Counted from the first letter of the stretch, positions 1 to 10,814 are shown. The stretch is DNA of 64,000 nucleotides from Verrucomicrobiota bacterium (GCA_028872915.1 JAGWNY010000009.1:17165-81164), one strand, 5' to 3'. Program-made: numbers and translations. The notes: a model not told the origin generated them from the sequence alone.

Positions 1-714
1 GGCCTCTTCGGCGTTGTCATTCACGCGCTGGACCCGGCCTCCACGCTTCCGGTCGGCGCATTCGCCCTGGTTGGCATGGGAGCCACGCTTGCCGGCACCA
101 CCAAATCCCCGCTGCTGGCGACCATCATGGCCCTTGAAATTTCCCACGACTATTCGCCGCTGCCGGCGGTGATGCTCGCCTGCGCTGTTTCCGTGCTCGT
201 GGCCCGCCAGCTCCATTCCGAATCAGTTTATACCGAGCATCTCCGCCAAAAAGGCCTGCCACTGGCGCGCGAAACCGAACGTCCGGGCGATGCCACCGGC
301 AAGACAGTGGGCGACGTGATGCGCGATCCGGTGCCGCCCCTTCTCGAAACCGCCACTCTCCGCGAAATTGCGGAACGGTTTCTCGCCAATTCCAATAATT
401 TTTTTCCGGTGGTGGACGCGCAAAAACGGCTGATCGGCGTCGTCGCCCTTCAGGACTTGAAACAATTTCTCAATTCGTCTCATGACGTGAGCGGCGTGAT
501 TGCCTACGACCTGATGCGCGCCGTTCCCAGGATCCTGACGCCCGGCCAGCAACTCATTGACGCCCTGCCGATTGTGTTGCAAAGCGAAATCCGCAATGTT
601 CCCGTCGTGAACAGCCGGCTCGAAAACCGCCTTGTCGGGACTGTCTCGCGGGCGGAGGTTCTTTCGATGTTCTCGGAAGCGATTGCCGAGAAATCCAGCC
701 CGACGGGGCAATAG
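1..714 (+). CDS. Chloride channel (ClC) family protein with C-terminal CBS-domain pair (5' partial)
   Basis: Frame open from base 1 (GLFGVVIHALDPASTLPVGAFALVGMGATLAGTTKSPLLATIMALEIS), followed by two CBS-like repeats. Confidence 0.8.
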   Translation, partial: GLFGVVIHALDPASTLPVGAFALVGMGATLAGTTKSPLLATIMALEISHDYSPLPAVMLACAVSVLVARQLHSESVYTEHLRQKGLPLARETERPGDATGKTVGDVMRDPVPPLLETATLREIAERFLANSNNFFPVVDAQKRLIGVVALQDLKQFLNSSHDVSGVIAYDLMRAVPRILTPGQQLIDALPIVLQSEIRNVPVVNSRLENRLVGTVSRAEVLSMFSEAIAEKSSPTGQ

Positions 715-768
715 AGGCGGCTCATTTCAATTTTGTATTTCCCGCGTTTTTCTGATGAACTGGGCGCA

Positions 769-1155
769 ATGAACTTTTATGAAAAATTGAAATTCGATGC
801 CCACGGCCTCATTCCGGCGATCATCCAGGAACATAAATCCGGACGCGTGCTGATGATGGCGTGGATGAACCGCGAATCCCTGGAAAAAACGGCGGCCACC
901 GGCAAAACGCACTTCTGGAGCCGCTCCCGCCGCAAATTTTGGATGAAAGGCGAGGAGAGCGGCCACGTGCAAACGGTGCGCGACATCGCTTTCGATTGCG
1001 ATGGAGACACGCTTTTGATTCAGGTCGATCAAATTGGCGCCGCCTGCCATGAGGGTTACCAATCCTGCTTTTTCCGCTCGGTCGAGAACGGCGGTTTCAA
1101 AATCACCGAACCGCGCCTCCACGATCCGGCCGAAATTTACAAAAAGAAAGGTTGA
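769..1155 (+). CDS. hisI: Phosphoribosyl-AMP cyclohydrolase
   Basis: [79 protein letters not shown] at 769. Confidence 0.93.
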   Translation: MNFYEKLKFDAHGLIPAIIQEHKSGRVLMMAWMNRESLEKTAATGKTHFWSRSRRKFWMKGEESGHVQTVRDIAFDCDGDTLLIQVDQIGAACHEGYQSCFFRSVENGGFKITEPRLHDPAEIYKKKG

Positions 1156-1159
1156 CCGC

Positions 1160-2740
1160 ATGTATTCGCCCTCTCTCGACGAATTCCTTAAACTCGCTGG
1201 GCGCGGGAACCTCATCCCCGTCACGCGCCGCATCCTGGCTGATTTCGAAACGCCGCTCTCGGCCTACCGCAAAATCCGCGGGGAGGGCGAATCGTTCCTG
1301 TTTGAATCGGTTGAAGGGGGCGAACACATCGGACGCTATTCATTCGTGGGCTGCAATCCGCGCGCCGTGGTCCGCCAAACGGGTTGTCAAGTCGAAATAT
1401 TGGAAAATGGAAAGCCCGTCCAAACGCTGCCCCTGGCAAAAACTCCCGCGGCAACTCATGATGCCGCCGGTCCCGGCCCGGTCCATGGGCAACCCTTCGG
1501 CCCGCCCGTGCGCGACGGCCTCGAAGCGCTCGAACGGGTGATGCAAAAATATCGCGCCGTTCCGCTGCCCGATCTCCCGCGCTTCACGGGCGGCGCCGTT
1601 GGCTTCATCGGCTACGAATTCATCCACCAAATCGAGCCGGTGGTGCCCTGCCCGCCGCAGGACGAACTCAAAACGCCGGCCCTCTATTTCCTGATCGCCG
1701 ACCAACTCCTCATTTTCGACCGCGTGGCGCAGACCATTACCGTGCTTGTCAACGCCGTCCTGGATGGCGGCGCCAACCCTGCCGACGCCTACGAAGAGGC
1801 GGTGGGGGAAATTGACCGCATCATCGCCCTGCTCGAACAGCCCAGCGAGCACCATGCCGTTGCCGTGACCACCGCCGCGCCGTCCGTTGCCTTCGAATCC
1901 AACCAATCGCGCGAAAAATTCTTCGCCAACGTGGAAGCCGCCCGCAAATACATCACTGCTGGAGACGTGATCCAGGTGGTAGGCTCACAGCGCTTCTCGG
2001 CTCCGATTACAGCCTCACCCCTGGACCTTTACCGCGCGACGCGCCACATCAATCCCTCTCCTTACATGTTCCTTCTGGAACTGGACGGCTTTTCGCTCGT
2101 GGGCGCCTCCCCTGAAATCCACGTTCGCTGTGAAAACGGCAAGGTGGAGATCCGCCCCATCGCCGGCACCCGCCGCCGCGGGCGCAACTCGGACGAAGAC
2201 CTGGCGCTGGAAAAGGAATTGCTCGCCGACCCCAAGGAGCGCGCCGAACACGTGATGCTCGTGGACCTGGCCCGCAACGATATTGGCCGGGTGTGCGATT
2301 TCGGGAGCGTCCAGGTCCGGGAGTTGATGACCATCGAGCGTTACAGCCACGTGATGCACATCGTTACCCAGGTCGAGGGCGCGCTTTCGCCGGGCCGCAC
2401 CGCGTTTGACCTCATGCGGGCCACCTTTCCCGCGGGCACCGTCAGCGGCGCTCCCAAAATCCGCGCCATGCAGATTATTGCCGGGCTGGAGCAAACGGCG
2501 CGCGGCCCCTATGCCGGCTGCGTGGGCTACTTCTCCTTCAACGGCAACCTGGACACTTGCATCACCATCCGCACGGCGCTCCTCAAAAACGGACGGGTCT
2601 TCATCCAGGCGGGCGGCGGCTGGGTGGCCGATTCGACCCCTGAAGGAGAATTTCAGGAAACGGTGAACAAATCCATGGCCATGCGGAAAGCGGTGGCCTT
2701 GGCGGAGTCGTTTGCACTGATCCAGGGCGACAATAAATGA
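1160..2740 (+). CDS. trpE: Anthranilate synthase component I
   Basis: Chorismate-binding domain: GDVIQVVGSQRF, SPEIHVR, PIAGTRRRG, LVDLARNDIGRV, GTVSGAPKIRAM. Confidence 0.93.
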   Translation: MYSPSLDEFLKLAGRGNLIPVTRRILADFETPLSAYRKIRGEGESFLFESVEGGEHIGRYSFVGCNPRAVVRQTGCQVEILENGKPVQTLPLAKTPAATHDAAGPGPVHGQPFGPPVRDGLEALERVMQKYRAVPLPDLPRFTGGAVGFIGYEFIHQIEPVVPCPPQDELKTPALYFLIADQLLIFDRVAQTITVLVNAVLDGGANPADAYEEAVGEIDRIIALLEQPSEHHAVAVTTAAPSVAFESNQSREKFFANVEAARKYITAGDVIQVVGSQRFSAPITASPLDLYRATRHINPSPYMFLLELDGFSLVGASPEIHVRCENGKVEIRPIAGTRRRGRNSDEDLALEKELLADPKERAEHVMLVDLARNDIGRVCDFGSVQVRELMTIERYSHVMHIVTQVEGALSPGRTAFDLMRATFPAGTVSGAPKIRAMQIIAGLEQTARGPYAGCVGYFSFNGNLDTCITIRTALLKNGRVFIQAGGGWVADSTPEGEFQETVNKSMAMRKAVALAESFALIQGDNK

Positions 2741-2784
2741 ATCGCCTCCTGGCTCAAAGCCAGCCTGCCACCGCCCGCCGTTTT

Positions 2785-3333
2785 TCAGCGGCCCTTGCCC
2801 AATTGCGACATGACGGCCATGATGAGCACGAGGATGATGGTGATGACGATGCCGGCGCCAATCCAGAAGTACTGGCCGGTCTTGTTCCGTTTCTTCTTAA
2901 AGATGGTCCGCGCGGTGTCGAATGCACCCTTGCGTCCTCCCTGTTCGAGCTGGTCGAGGCTGACGCCGCGCGGCACGGCCATGGGCGCTTCACCGGCCTT
3001 TTTGGCCGGCGGAGCCGATTGCGCAGGCGGCGCGGCGGCGGCCGCTCCCTCGACTTCCAGCCTTAATTCCACCTGTCCGAGGCGGAGGGTCTGGCCGGCC
3101 TTCAACACGCTTTCGGAAATCCGCGCGTTGTCAATGTAGCTGCCGTTCGTGGAATTGAGATCGCGCACCCAGATTTCGCCGCCCCGCTGCTCGACCTCGC
3201 AATGATGGCTCGACACGGAGGGGTCGCCAATCTGCAACACGTTATCCTCGACCCGGCCAACGGTGGTGCGCTGCGCTGTCAACTCATGGACACGGCCGCT
3301 CATACCCTGGTTTAGGACGACAAGTTTGGCCAT
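2785..3333 (-). CDS. FHA domain protein with C-terminal transmembrane helix
   Basis: VGRVEDNVLQIGDPSVSSHHCEVEQ...WVRDLNSTNGSYIDN; C-terminal IVITIILVLIMAVM. Confidence 0.85.
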   Translation of the reverse strand: MAKLVVLNQGMSGRVHELTAQRTTVGRVEDNVLQIGDPSVSSHHCEVEQRGGEIWVRDLNSTNGSYIDNARISESVLKAGQTLRLGQVELRLEVEGAAAAAPPAQSAPPAKKAGEAPMAVPRGVSLDQLEQGGRKGAFDTARTIFKKKRNKTGQYFWIGAGIVITIILVLIMAVMSQLGKGR

Positions 3334-3403
3334 ACTGGATAAATGGATTATGTCCGGGCATCGCGGCAAGTCAAACGCAAATCCCCTGGCCGCCCCAAGA
3401 ACT

Positions 3404-4561
3404 TCAACCCCGCCGCTCGATCATTTTGCGAAATTCCGAAAACAAGGGCGTGGAGTCGTGCGGACCGGGAGAGGCTTCGGGATGATATTGCACGCAAAAG
3501 ATCGGACGCCGTTTGTGTCGCATACCTTCCACCGTGCCGTCGTTCAAATTGATGCGATCCACCGAAATTTCCGCCGGCAGGCTTTCGGGGTCCACCGCGA
3601 AACCGTGGTTCTGCGAAGTAATTTCAACCCGCCCGGTTTGAAGGTCCTTCACGGGCTGGTTGCCTCCGCGATGGCCAAATTTCAACTTGAAGGTCCTGCC
3701 CCCGAATGCCTGGCCCAGGATTTGGTGTCCCAGACAAATGCCGAATATCGGCACGCCGCTTTCGGTCAGGGTCTTCACTTCCCGCACGATGTAGTTGAGC
3801 GCGGCAGGGTCGCCGGGGCCATTGGAGAGGAAAATGCCGGCGGGTTTGCGTTTGAGCGCCTCTTGCGCTGCGGCGGTTGCCGGCAGCACGTGCGTGGCAA
3901 AGCCATGCTGCCGCAGGCGGCGCAGGATGTTGTATTTCATGCCATAATCGAACGCCACAATTGGAATGTCCGCTGGAGGCAACGGTTTGTGACACGCCGG
4001 CCCGCTCTCCTGGTCTCCGCGCGCGACATCAAATGCGGCGCTTTGTTCGTCCTTTTTGTCCCAGTCAAATGGCTCCTTGTGCGTGACTTCCTTCACGTAA
4101 TCCACGCCTTCAAATACAAATTCCCTCGCCCGCTTTACGGCTTCCTCCCCGGACATGTCCTCCGTGGAGATAAAGCCGTTCATCGCGCCGCGTACGCGAA
4201 GCTTTTTGGTCAAGGCCCGCGTATCAACGCCCTGGATGCCCGGAAGGCCGTTTTTTTCCAAATAATCGCCCAGCGAACCGTTCGCGCGCCAATTGCTCAC
4301 GACCGGCGAGAGTTCGCGAATGACGAATCCGGCCGCGTGCGGACGCCACGATTCCACGTCCACGAGATTGACGCCGTAGTTGCCGATCAGGGGATACGTC
4401 ATGGTGACGATCTGGCCTTTGTAGGAGGGGTCGGTGAGGATTTCCTGATAGCCGGACATGGAGGTGTTGAAGCAGACTTCGCCGGCCGCCGACGCGCGCG
4501 CGCCGAAACCCAGGCCCCGCATCACCGTGCCGTCTTCAAGAGCAAGAATGCCTTTCATCAA
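3404..4561 (-). CDS. carA: Carbamoyl-phosphate synthase small subunit
   Basis: ALEDGTVMRGLGFGA, GQIVTMTYPLIGNYGVN, glutaminase FGICLGHQILGQAFGG and CVQYHPEASPGPHDS. Confidence 0.95.
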   Translation of the reverse strand: MMKGILALEDGTVMRGLGFGARASAAGEVCFNTSMSGYQEILTDPSYKGQIVTMTYPLIGNYGVNLVDVESWRPHAAGFVIRELSPVVSNWRANGSLGDYLEKNGLPGIQGVDTRALTKKLRVRGAMNGFISTEDMSGEEAVKRAREFVFEGVDYVKEVTHKEPFDWDKKDEQSAAFDVARGDQESGPACHKPLPPADIPIVAFDYGMKYNILRRLRQHGFATHVLPATAAAQEALKRKPAGIFLSNGPGDPAALNYIVREVKTLTESGVPIFGICLGHQILGQAFGGRTFKLKFGHRGGNQPVKDLQTGRVEITSQNHGFAVDPESLPAEISVDRINLNDGTVEGMRHKRRPIFCVQYHPEASPGPHDSTPLFSEFRKMIERRG

Positions 4562-4604
4562 ACGCGCCGAAAATTACCGGGAAATTCCTCCAAGGCAAAA
4601 TGTT

Positions 4605-6008
4605 TCATGCCGCTATTTGCGCCGCCACCGCCCCGCCTTTTTCCGACCAGACCACTTTTCCACCGACAATCGCCGCCACGGCCCTGCCCTTGAGCCTCCA
4701 ACCATCGAACGGACTGTTGCGCGACTTGCTGGCCGATTCGTCACGGTGGAAAATCCATTCCTGCTCCGGATCAAAAACCGTCACGTCGGCATCAGCGCCC
4801 ATGCTCAACGCGCCTTTGGACAAATTCAGCAGTCGGGCCGGGTTCACCGTAAACCGCGCAATCAAGCCCGCCAGCGACAGCCTTCCGGCATCCACCAATT
4901 GCATCAACGAAAGCGCCAGTTCCGTTTCCAAGCCGGTGATTCCAAATGGCGCGTTGTCAAACTCCACCTCCTTTTCATAATCGCAATGCGGTGCGTGGTC
5001 ACTGCACAAAATATCGAGCGTGCCATCGGCAATGCCTTCCAGAATGGCTTCGCGATCGCCCGCCGAACGCAGCGGGGGGTTCATTTTGAAGTTGGTGTCA
5101 TAGGCGGGCCATGCCGGCAACGCCGCGCCCGGCACGTTTTTCCCCATGGCCGCCGAAATTTGGCGCCCGTCCCCGGCCCAGAATTTTTCGCTTCCGGCCA
5201 CCGCCGCGTCGGTGAGGGTAAAATGATGGGGACACGCTTCGCCGGAAATGGGCAGGCCGCGTTTCCTCGCCTCGCGCAGGAGGGCGACGCTTCCTGCGGC
5301 GGAGACGTGCTGGCAATGGATGCGGGCGCCGGTCAGTTCGGCCAGCAGGATATTCCGGGCCACGATCATTTCCTCGCCGGCGGGCGGCCAACCGCGCAGC
5401 CCAAGAGCGGTGCTCCAATAGCCCTCATGCATCACGCCGTCGCTCACGAGCGCATAATCCTGGCAATGGTCCATGACGGGCAGGTCGAACATTTTGGCGT
5501 ATTCGCAGGCGCGGCGCATCAGTTCGTTGTTCTGGACACAATGACCGTCATCCGTGACGGCCACAACGCCCGCGCGCTTGAGGCCGCCAATGGGCGCAAG
5601 TTCCTCCCCGGCAATGTTTCGGGTGATCGCCCCGGCCACGAACACATTCACGAGCGCTTCGCGTGCCGCTCGTTCCCGAATGAACGCGACCGTTGCCGCA
5701 TTGTCTATGGCCGGCGACGTATTGGGCATGCAAACAATGGAGGTAAAACCGCCGCGCGCGGCCGCCGCGGTTCCCGTGGCCAGGGTTTCCTTGGCTGTCT
5801 GGCCCGGTTCCCGCAGGTGAACGTGCAAATCAATCAGCCCCGGACAAACGATTTTTCCCGAAGCATCAAAATGTTCAGCGCCATCGGGAACGGCAACGTC
5901 TTTGCCAACGGCGGAGACTTTTCCGTCCACCATGAGAACGTCGGCGGCGCGGTCCACCTGGTTGGCCGGGTCAATCACGCGCCCGCCTGTCAAAAGCAAC
6001 GCTGCCAT
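4605..6008 (-). CDS. pyrC: Dihydroorotase
   Basis: CPGLIDLHVHLREPGQTAKETLATGTAAAARGGFT, GEACPHHF, ILCSDHAPH; start inferred at MAALLLTGGRVIDP. Confidence 0.93.
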   Translation of the reverse strand: MAALLLTGGRVIDPANQVDRAADVLMVDGKVSAVGKDVAVPDGAEHFDASGKIVCPGLIDLHVHLREPGQTAKETLATGTAAAARGGFTSIVCMPNTSPAIDNAATVAFIRERAAREALVNVFVAGAITRNIAGEELAPIGGLKRAGVVAVTDDGHCVQNNELMRRACEYAKMFDLPVMDHCQDYALVSDGVMHEGYWSTALGLRGWPPAGEEMIVARNILLAELTGARIHCQHVSAAGSVALLREARKRGLPISGEACPHHFTLTDAAVAGSEKFWAGDGRQISAAMGKNVPGAALPAWPAYDTNFKMNPPLRSAGDREAILEGIADGTLDILCSDHAPHCDYEKEVEFDNAPFGITGLETELALSLMQLVDAGRLSLAGLIARFTVNPARLLNLSKGALSMGADADVTVFDPEQEWIFHRDESASKSRNSPFDGWRLKGRAVAAIVGGKVVWSEKGGAVAAQIAA

Positions 6009-6092
6009 CGCGGCGAGGGTAAATGGGAAACGTTGACAAGGCAAGCGCCCTGATTTTAGAATCCTCCCTTGCAAATTGAAATTTCAAGCCGC

Positions 6093-6166
6093 GCGGGTGT
6101 AGTTCAATGGTAGAACGGCAGCCTTCCAAGCTGCACACGAGGGTTCGATTCCCTTCACCCGCTCCA
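6093..6166 (+). tRNA. tRNA-Gly (anticodon TCC), CCA encoded
   Basis: GCGGGTG acceptor pairs CACCCGC, anticodon stem-loop CAGCCTTCCAAGCTG, T-loop GGTTCGATTCC, 3' TCCA. Confidence 0.96.
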
Positions 6167-6219
6167 GCTTTACAGAGTCATAACGCCAATATCTGTCACG
6201 TTCCCGCGCATCGCCGCTG

Positions 6220-9072
6220 ATGAAAGCCGCCAAAACCGTGCCGCCCCGCAAAACGCCCGCGCTTCTCGCGCCGGTCCTGCTGGCCATCCTTTTGATCGTG
6301 CTTTTCTGGAAGAGTTTTGTCCCCGCCTACGTTCACTTTTCCAATGATGGCCCGCTGGGGCAGGAAATGAGCCATTATCTCCGGCTTCCCGCCGCCATGC
6401 TCGGCAGTTGGAATGATCTGAATGGAATCGGAATGAATGCCAGCGCAACCGCCCCCGATGTTTCCGCCTTTCTTCATTGGGCTTTGGGACCGGTCAGCTA
6501 TTCCAAATTTTATGCGCCCATCTCTTTGTTTATTCTGGGGCTGGGAGCATGGACGTTCTTCCGGCAATTGCGTCTCTCGCGTCTGGCCGCGATTTTGGGA
6601 AGCCTCGCCGCCGTCCTGGGTTCGGCCTGGTTTTCCACCGCTTGCTGGGGCGACGCCTCGCAACAAATCGCCGCGGGCATGTGCTTTTTTGCCCTGGCCC
6701 TCGTCGCTTCAAATTCATCGGAATCATCGGCCATTGTCCGCGGCCTGCGCTTGGTGCTGGCGGGTTTTGCGGTCGGCGTGAACGTGATGGAAGCCGCCGA
6801 CATCGGCGCCATTTATAGTTTGTTCGTGGCGGCGTTCATTTTTGTCATGGCTATCGTTGACAACGACGCTCCGGCCTGGCTGCGAGCCGGACGCGGGATC
6901 TTTCGCGTCGTGGTGATCGCCGTTTTTGCCGCGCTCATTGCGGCCCAATCCATCTTCGCCCTCATCCAGTTCGCCATTGTCGGCGTGGTGGGGATGCAGG
7001 GAAGCGGCGCCAGCAAAGCCGATCAAGTTGCCCACTGGGACTACGCCACTCAATGGAGCCTGCCCAAGGTAGAAACCCTGGGCATTTTCGTCCCCGGCCT
7101 CTTCGGCTACCGTATGGATACCCCGGAAAATGCCCCCTGGCTCCCGGACCATAGTTATGATGCCGGCGAATATTGGGGCGCGGTTGGCCGTGCTCCGGCG
7201 TGGGACCGGTATTTTGCGAGTGGTGAAAACGGCCCTCCGCCGTCTGGCGGCGTCGCCGGCCTGCGGTTTTCCGGCGGAGGTGAATATGCCGGAATTTTGG
7301 TGGCGCTCATCGCCATTTGGGCCATCGCCCAATCTCTGCGCCGCCAGGGGTCAATATTTTCATTGCCGCACCGACGGCTCATTTGGTTTCTGACTGGCGT
7401 CTGCATTTGCTCCATTTTGCTCGCTTGGGGCCGTTTCGCGCCGTTTTATCAGATTTTCTATGCGGTGCCGTATCTGGGTTCCGAAATTCGCAACCCGGCC
7501 AAGTTCATTAATATTTTTACATTCGCATTTGTCACCGCCTTCGCCGTGGGCGTGGATGGACTGGACCGCCGTTATCTGGGCGTTCCAGCCGTCAATATCA
7601 AATCCACCATCAGCCGCCTGCAAAGCTGGTGGACAAATGTGCGCGGCTTCGACCGCAAATGGACGGCCGGCTGCGGCATCGCATTGGGCGTTTGCGTGCT
7701 GGGCTGGTTTGTTTACGTTGCGGAAAAACCGGCCCTCGTCGCCTACCTCCAGACCGTTGGTTTCAGCAACGATCCGCGGGCGGGTGTCCCGGCCAGTCAA
7801 ATCGCCGCCTTCAGTATCAGCCAAGCCGCCTGGTTTCTTCTGTTTTTGGCGGCGGCCATTTTTCTTTTCATCCTCATCATCTCCGGGGTGTTTGCCGGCA
7901 ATCGGGCGCGGCTGGGCGGCATTTTACTCGGCGGATTGCTGGTGATTGACCTGGCGCGCGGCAACGCGCCGTGGATTGTTTATTGGAATTATCCGTTGAA
8001 ATATCAAAGCAACCCCATTGTAAATTTTCTTCGGCAAAAGCCGTGGGAACATCGTGTCTTGAATCTGCCGTTCGCTTCCGGCCCGCTGCCTTCGACGCCG
8101 GAATATGAAAACGACCCGTATTGGGGCCAACTTTACGCTATCGAATGGATCCAGCAACTTTTTCCCTTTTACAATATTCAATCGCTCGATTACGTCCAGA
8201 ATCCGCGCGCGGCCACGGACCTGGCGGCCTTTGATGAAACGTTTATGCCCAATTCCGCTTCGCCCGATTCATTGCGTCGGCTGTGCCGGAGCTGGGAATT
8301 ATCGAATGTCCGCTATCTGCTGGGGCCGATGACCCTTCCCGGCTCCGGCGGCGAGGCCATAAGCACTCTATCGCTTTTAAATGGCGAAATGGACCCCATC
8401 AAGAAACGGTTTCGAGTGGCCGCCCGTTTCGACATCGTGCCAAAGGAAGCCCTCGCCCATCAGCTTGAGGACTTGACCATCGCCACGAATGAAGCCGGCG
8501 GTTGCGCGCTGTTCGAATTTACCGGCGCGCTGCCGCGCGCCAAGTTGTATTCCCATTGGGAGACGAACAGCGCCGAAACACTGAAATCTTTTTCCACGAA
8601 GGATTTAAGCCCGAATGAGGCGGGTATTCTCAATAATTTCGGGACCAACGATTTGCTGATTCTGAAAAAGCTGGCCTCGCCCGCTTTCGACCCCTGGCAG
8701 ACGGTGCTGGTGCCCCATTCCCTTCCGCCACCGTCCGATTCGACCAACGAAAACGCGGGGACGGTGACGTTCAAGAGCTATTCGCCCGAAAAGATCGTCT
8801 TCAGCACCGATTCCACCCTCCCCACCGTGCTTCTGTTCAACGATAAATACGATCCCCATTGGCACGCGTTCGTGGACGGCCGCAGCGCGCCGCTTTTCCG
8901 CGCCAACTTCATCATGCAGGGCGTCTATCTGCCTGCCGGACGCCACAGGATCGAATTTTCGTTCACGCTTCCCAGCAGGCCGCTGGACATCACCCTTTCA
9001 TCGGTGTGCGCGCTTCCGATTTTGGGCGGACTTCTGATACTGTTGACGCGCAAGCCCAAGTCTGAAAAATAA
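6220..9072 (+). CDS. Large polytopic membrane protein (YfhO-like)
   Basis: 950 aa, many TM segments, extracytoplasmic C-terminal region ending in a TM helix. Confidence 0.6.
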   Translation: MKAAKTVPPRKTPALLAPVLLAILLIVLFWKSFVPAYVHFSNDGPLGQEMSHYLRLPAAMLGSWNDLNGIGMNASATAPDVSAFLHWALGPVSYSKFYAPISLFILGLGAWTFFRQLRLSRLAAILGSLAAVLGSAWFSTACWGDASQQIAAGMCFFALALVASNSSESSAIVRGLRLVLAGFAVGVNVMEAADIGAIYSLFVAAFIFVMAIVDNDAPAWLRAGRGIFRVVVIAVFAALIAAQSIFALIQFAIVGVVGMQGSGASKADQVAHWDYATQWSLPKVETLGIFVPGLFGYRMDTPENAPWLPDHSYDAGEYWGAVGRAPAWDRYFASGENGPPPSGGVAGLRFSGGGEYAGILVALIAIWAIAQSLRRQGSIFSLPHRRLIWFLTGVCICSILLAWGRFAPFYQIFYAVPYLGSEIRNPAKFINIFTFAFVTAFAVGVDGLDRRYLGVPAVNIKSTISRLQSWWTNVRGFDRKWTAGCGIALGVCVLGWFVYVAEKPALVAYLQTVGFSNDPRAGVPASQIAAFSISQAAWFLLFLAAAIFLFILIISGVFAGNRARLGGILLGGLLVIDLARGNAPWIVYWNYPLKYQSNPIVNFLRQKPWEHRVLNLPFASGPLPSTPEYENDPYWGQLYAIEWIQQLFPFYNIQSLDYVQNPRAATDLAAFDETFMPNSASPDSLRRLCRSWELSNVRYLLGPMTLPGSGGEAISTLSLLNGEMDPIKKRFRVAARFDIVPKEALAHQLEDLTIATNEAGGCALFEFTGALPRAKLYSHWETNSAETLKSFSTKDLSPNEAGILNNFGTNDLLILKKLASPAFDPWQTVLVPHSLPPPSDSTNENAGTVTFKSYSPEKIVFSTDSTLPTVLLFNDKYDPHWHAFVDGRSAPLFRANFIMQGVYLPAGRHRIEFSFTLPSRPLDITLSSVCALPILGGLLILLTRKPKSEK

Positions 9073-9076
9073 TCGC

Positions 9077-10009
9077 ATGAAAATCCTCATTACCGGCGGC
9101 GCCGGCTATCTGGGTTCCGTTTTGACTCCGACCCTCCTGGCCGGGGGCCATGATGTGACCGCTTTGGATAATTTTTATTTCAATCAAAACTCGCTTCTCG
9201 ATTGCTGCCATTATGAATCGTTTCACGTGGTGCGCGGCGATTGCCGTGATGAGCGGCTTGTCAAACCCCTGGTTGCCGGGGTGGACTTGATCATTCCCCT
9301 CGCCGCGCTTGTCGGCGTTCCGCTCTGCAACACCGACGCGCTGGGAACCAAATCCACGAACCAGGATGCGGTGGAAATGGTTTGCCGGCTTGCGGGAAAA
9401 GACCAGTGGATCATCATGCCCGTCACCAACAGCGGCTATGGCATCGGTGAAAAGGGAAAATTTTGCACCGAGGACACCCCGCTCAAACCGATCTCCAGCT
9501 ATGGCGTGACAAAAGTGAAGGCGGAGGAGGCTGTGCTCGCCCGCGCCAACGGCATCAGCTTCCGCCTGGCAACCGTATTCGGCGCCTCTCCGCGCATGAG
9601 AATTGACCTGCTGGTCAATGATTTCGTTTATCGCGCCGTTTACGACCGCGCGGTGGTGATCTTTGAAGGCCATTTCAAGCGCAATTACATTCACGTGCGC
9701 GACGTGGCGCGCGCCTTCGTCCACGGCATCGCCAATTTCGACAAAATGAAAGGCAGGCCCTACAACGTGGGATTGGACGATGCCAACCTGTCCAAGCTCG
9801 AACTGTGCGCGGCAATCCAAAAACATCTCCCAAAATTCGTCTATGTGGAAGCGCCCATTGGCGAAGACCCGGACAAGCGCGATTACATCGTGAGCAATGC
9901 GCGCATTTTGGCGACGGGTTTCAAACCGGAATGGGGGTTGGACCGCGGGATCGTGGAATTGATCAAAACGTTCTCCATTTTGAAGAACAGCATCTATTCA
10001 AACGTCTGA
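9077..10009 (+). CDS. NAD-dependent epimerase/dehydratase (extended SDR)
   Basis: MKILITGGAGYLGSVLTPTLL, YGVTKVKAE, HVRDVARAF. Confidence 0.88.
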   Translation: MKILITGGAGYLGSVLTPTLLAGGHDVTALDNFYFNQNSLLDCCHYESFHVVRGDCRDERLVKPLVAGVDLIIPLAALVGVPLCNTDALGTKSTNQDAVEMVCRLAGKDQWIIMPVTNSGYGIGEKGKFCTEDTPLKPISSYGVTKVKAEEAVLARANGISFRLATVFGASPRMRIDLLVNDFVYRAVYDRAVVIFEGHFKRNYIHVRDVARAFVHGIANFDKMKGRPYNVGLDDANLSKLELCAAIQKHLPKFVYVEAPIGEDPDKRDYIVSNARILATGFKPEWGLDRGIVELIKTFSILKNSIYSNV

Positions 10010-10016
10010 TCATGCT

Positions 10017-10757
10017 TTGAAATTGGCGTCTGACCAAATTGCCGCCGTCGTTCTGGCCGGCGGTTTCGGCACGCGCGTGAAACATCTGCTGGGCAATTTG
10101 CCCAAGCCCATGGCCCCCGTCGCAGGCAGGCCGTTTCTCGAATGGATCGTCCGCTACCTTGCCGCCCAAAACATTCGGCGCGTTATCCTCTCCACCGGTC
10201 ATCGGGCCGAAATTGTCGAGGCGCATTTCAAAACCCAACCCGTACCAAAAGCGATGGTTTCCTGCGTGCCCGAAGTCCAGCCCTTGGGAACGGCGGGCGG
10301 ATTTCTGAACGCCATTCGCAATGCCGCCCCGCAACCGCCCGCATGGCTGGTGCTCAATGGCGATTCGCTGGCCCTGGCATCGTTGGGTGAAATGACCGCG
10401 ACGCTGGAGCATCCGGGCATTTCGGGCGCCGTGCTGGGCGTGCGGCTGGCCGATGCCTCGCGTTACGGCGCCATTTCACAAAATGCCGCGGGCGACTTGG
10501 ACAAGTTCGATGAAAAGCGGCCGGGCGCGCGTTTGATCAATGCCGGCGTTTACTTGTTCAAGGCCGAAGCAATCCGCCAATTTCCACAGCGGTTGCCTTT
10601 GAGCTTTGAAATGGATGTTTTTCCGGCGCTCATTGCCGCCGGCGCGCGCCTCAAGGTGTGTGCCGCCGAGGCCCCTTTTCTGGACATTGGAACGCCTGAA
10701 TCCCTGCCGCTGGCCGAAAAATTCATTCGGGACGCCCGCGCGTGGTTTGCGGACTGA
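10017..10757 (+). CDS. Sugar-phosphate nucleotidyltransferase family protein
   Basis: AAVVLAGGFGTRVKHLLGNLPKPMAPVAGRPFLEWIV; LVLNGDSL; start codon assigned by the ORF track. Confidence 0.88.
   Translation: MKLASDQIAAVVLAGGFGTRVKHLLGNLPKPMAPVAGRPFLEWIVRYLAAQNIRRVILSTGHRAEIVEAHFKTQPVPKAMVSCVPEVQPLGTAGGFLNAIRNAAPQPPAWLVLNGDSLALASLGEMTATLEHPGISGAVLGVRLADASRYGAISQNAAGDLDKFDEKRPGARLINAGVYLFKAEAIRQFPQRLPLSFEMDVFPALIAAGARLKVCAAEAPFLDIGTPESLPLAEKFIRDARAWFAD
10694..10753. repeat. 60-bp direct repeat, copy 1 (3' end of nucleotidyltransferase gene)
   Basis: Identical to 11502-11561. Confidence 0.95.
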
Positions 10758-10814
10758 CCGACCATACCGGGCTGTTTGGGTGCTTTGCGAAAACATCACA
10801 TTCAAGCGCCCTCT

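Noticed and set aside
3263-4693. 476-aa plus-strand ORF opposite carA
   Set aside because: Antisense shadow of a clear carA gene; translation looks like reverse-frame high-GC sequence.
4458-6053. 531-aa plus-strand ORF opposite pyrC
   Set aside because: Fully antisense to dihydroorotase; no recognisable motifs.
6093-6166. tRNA-Gly as a possible integration site for an element
   Set aside because: No integrase or duplicated tRNA 3' end seen nearby; flanking genes look like ordinary host genes.
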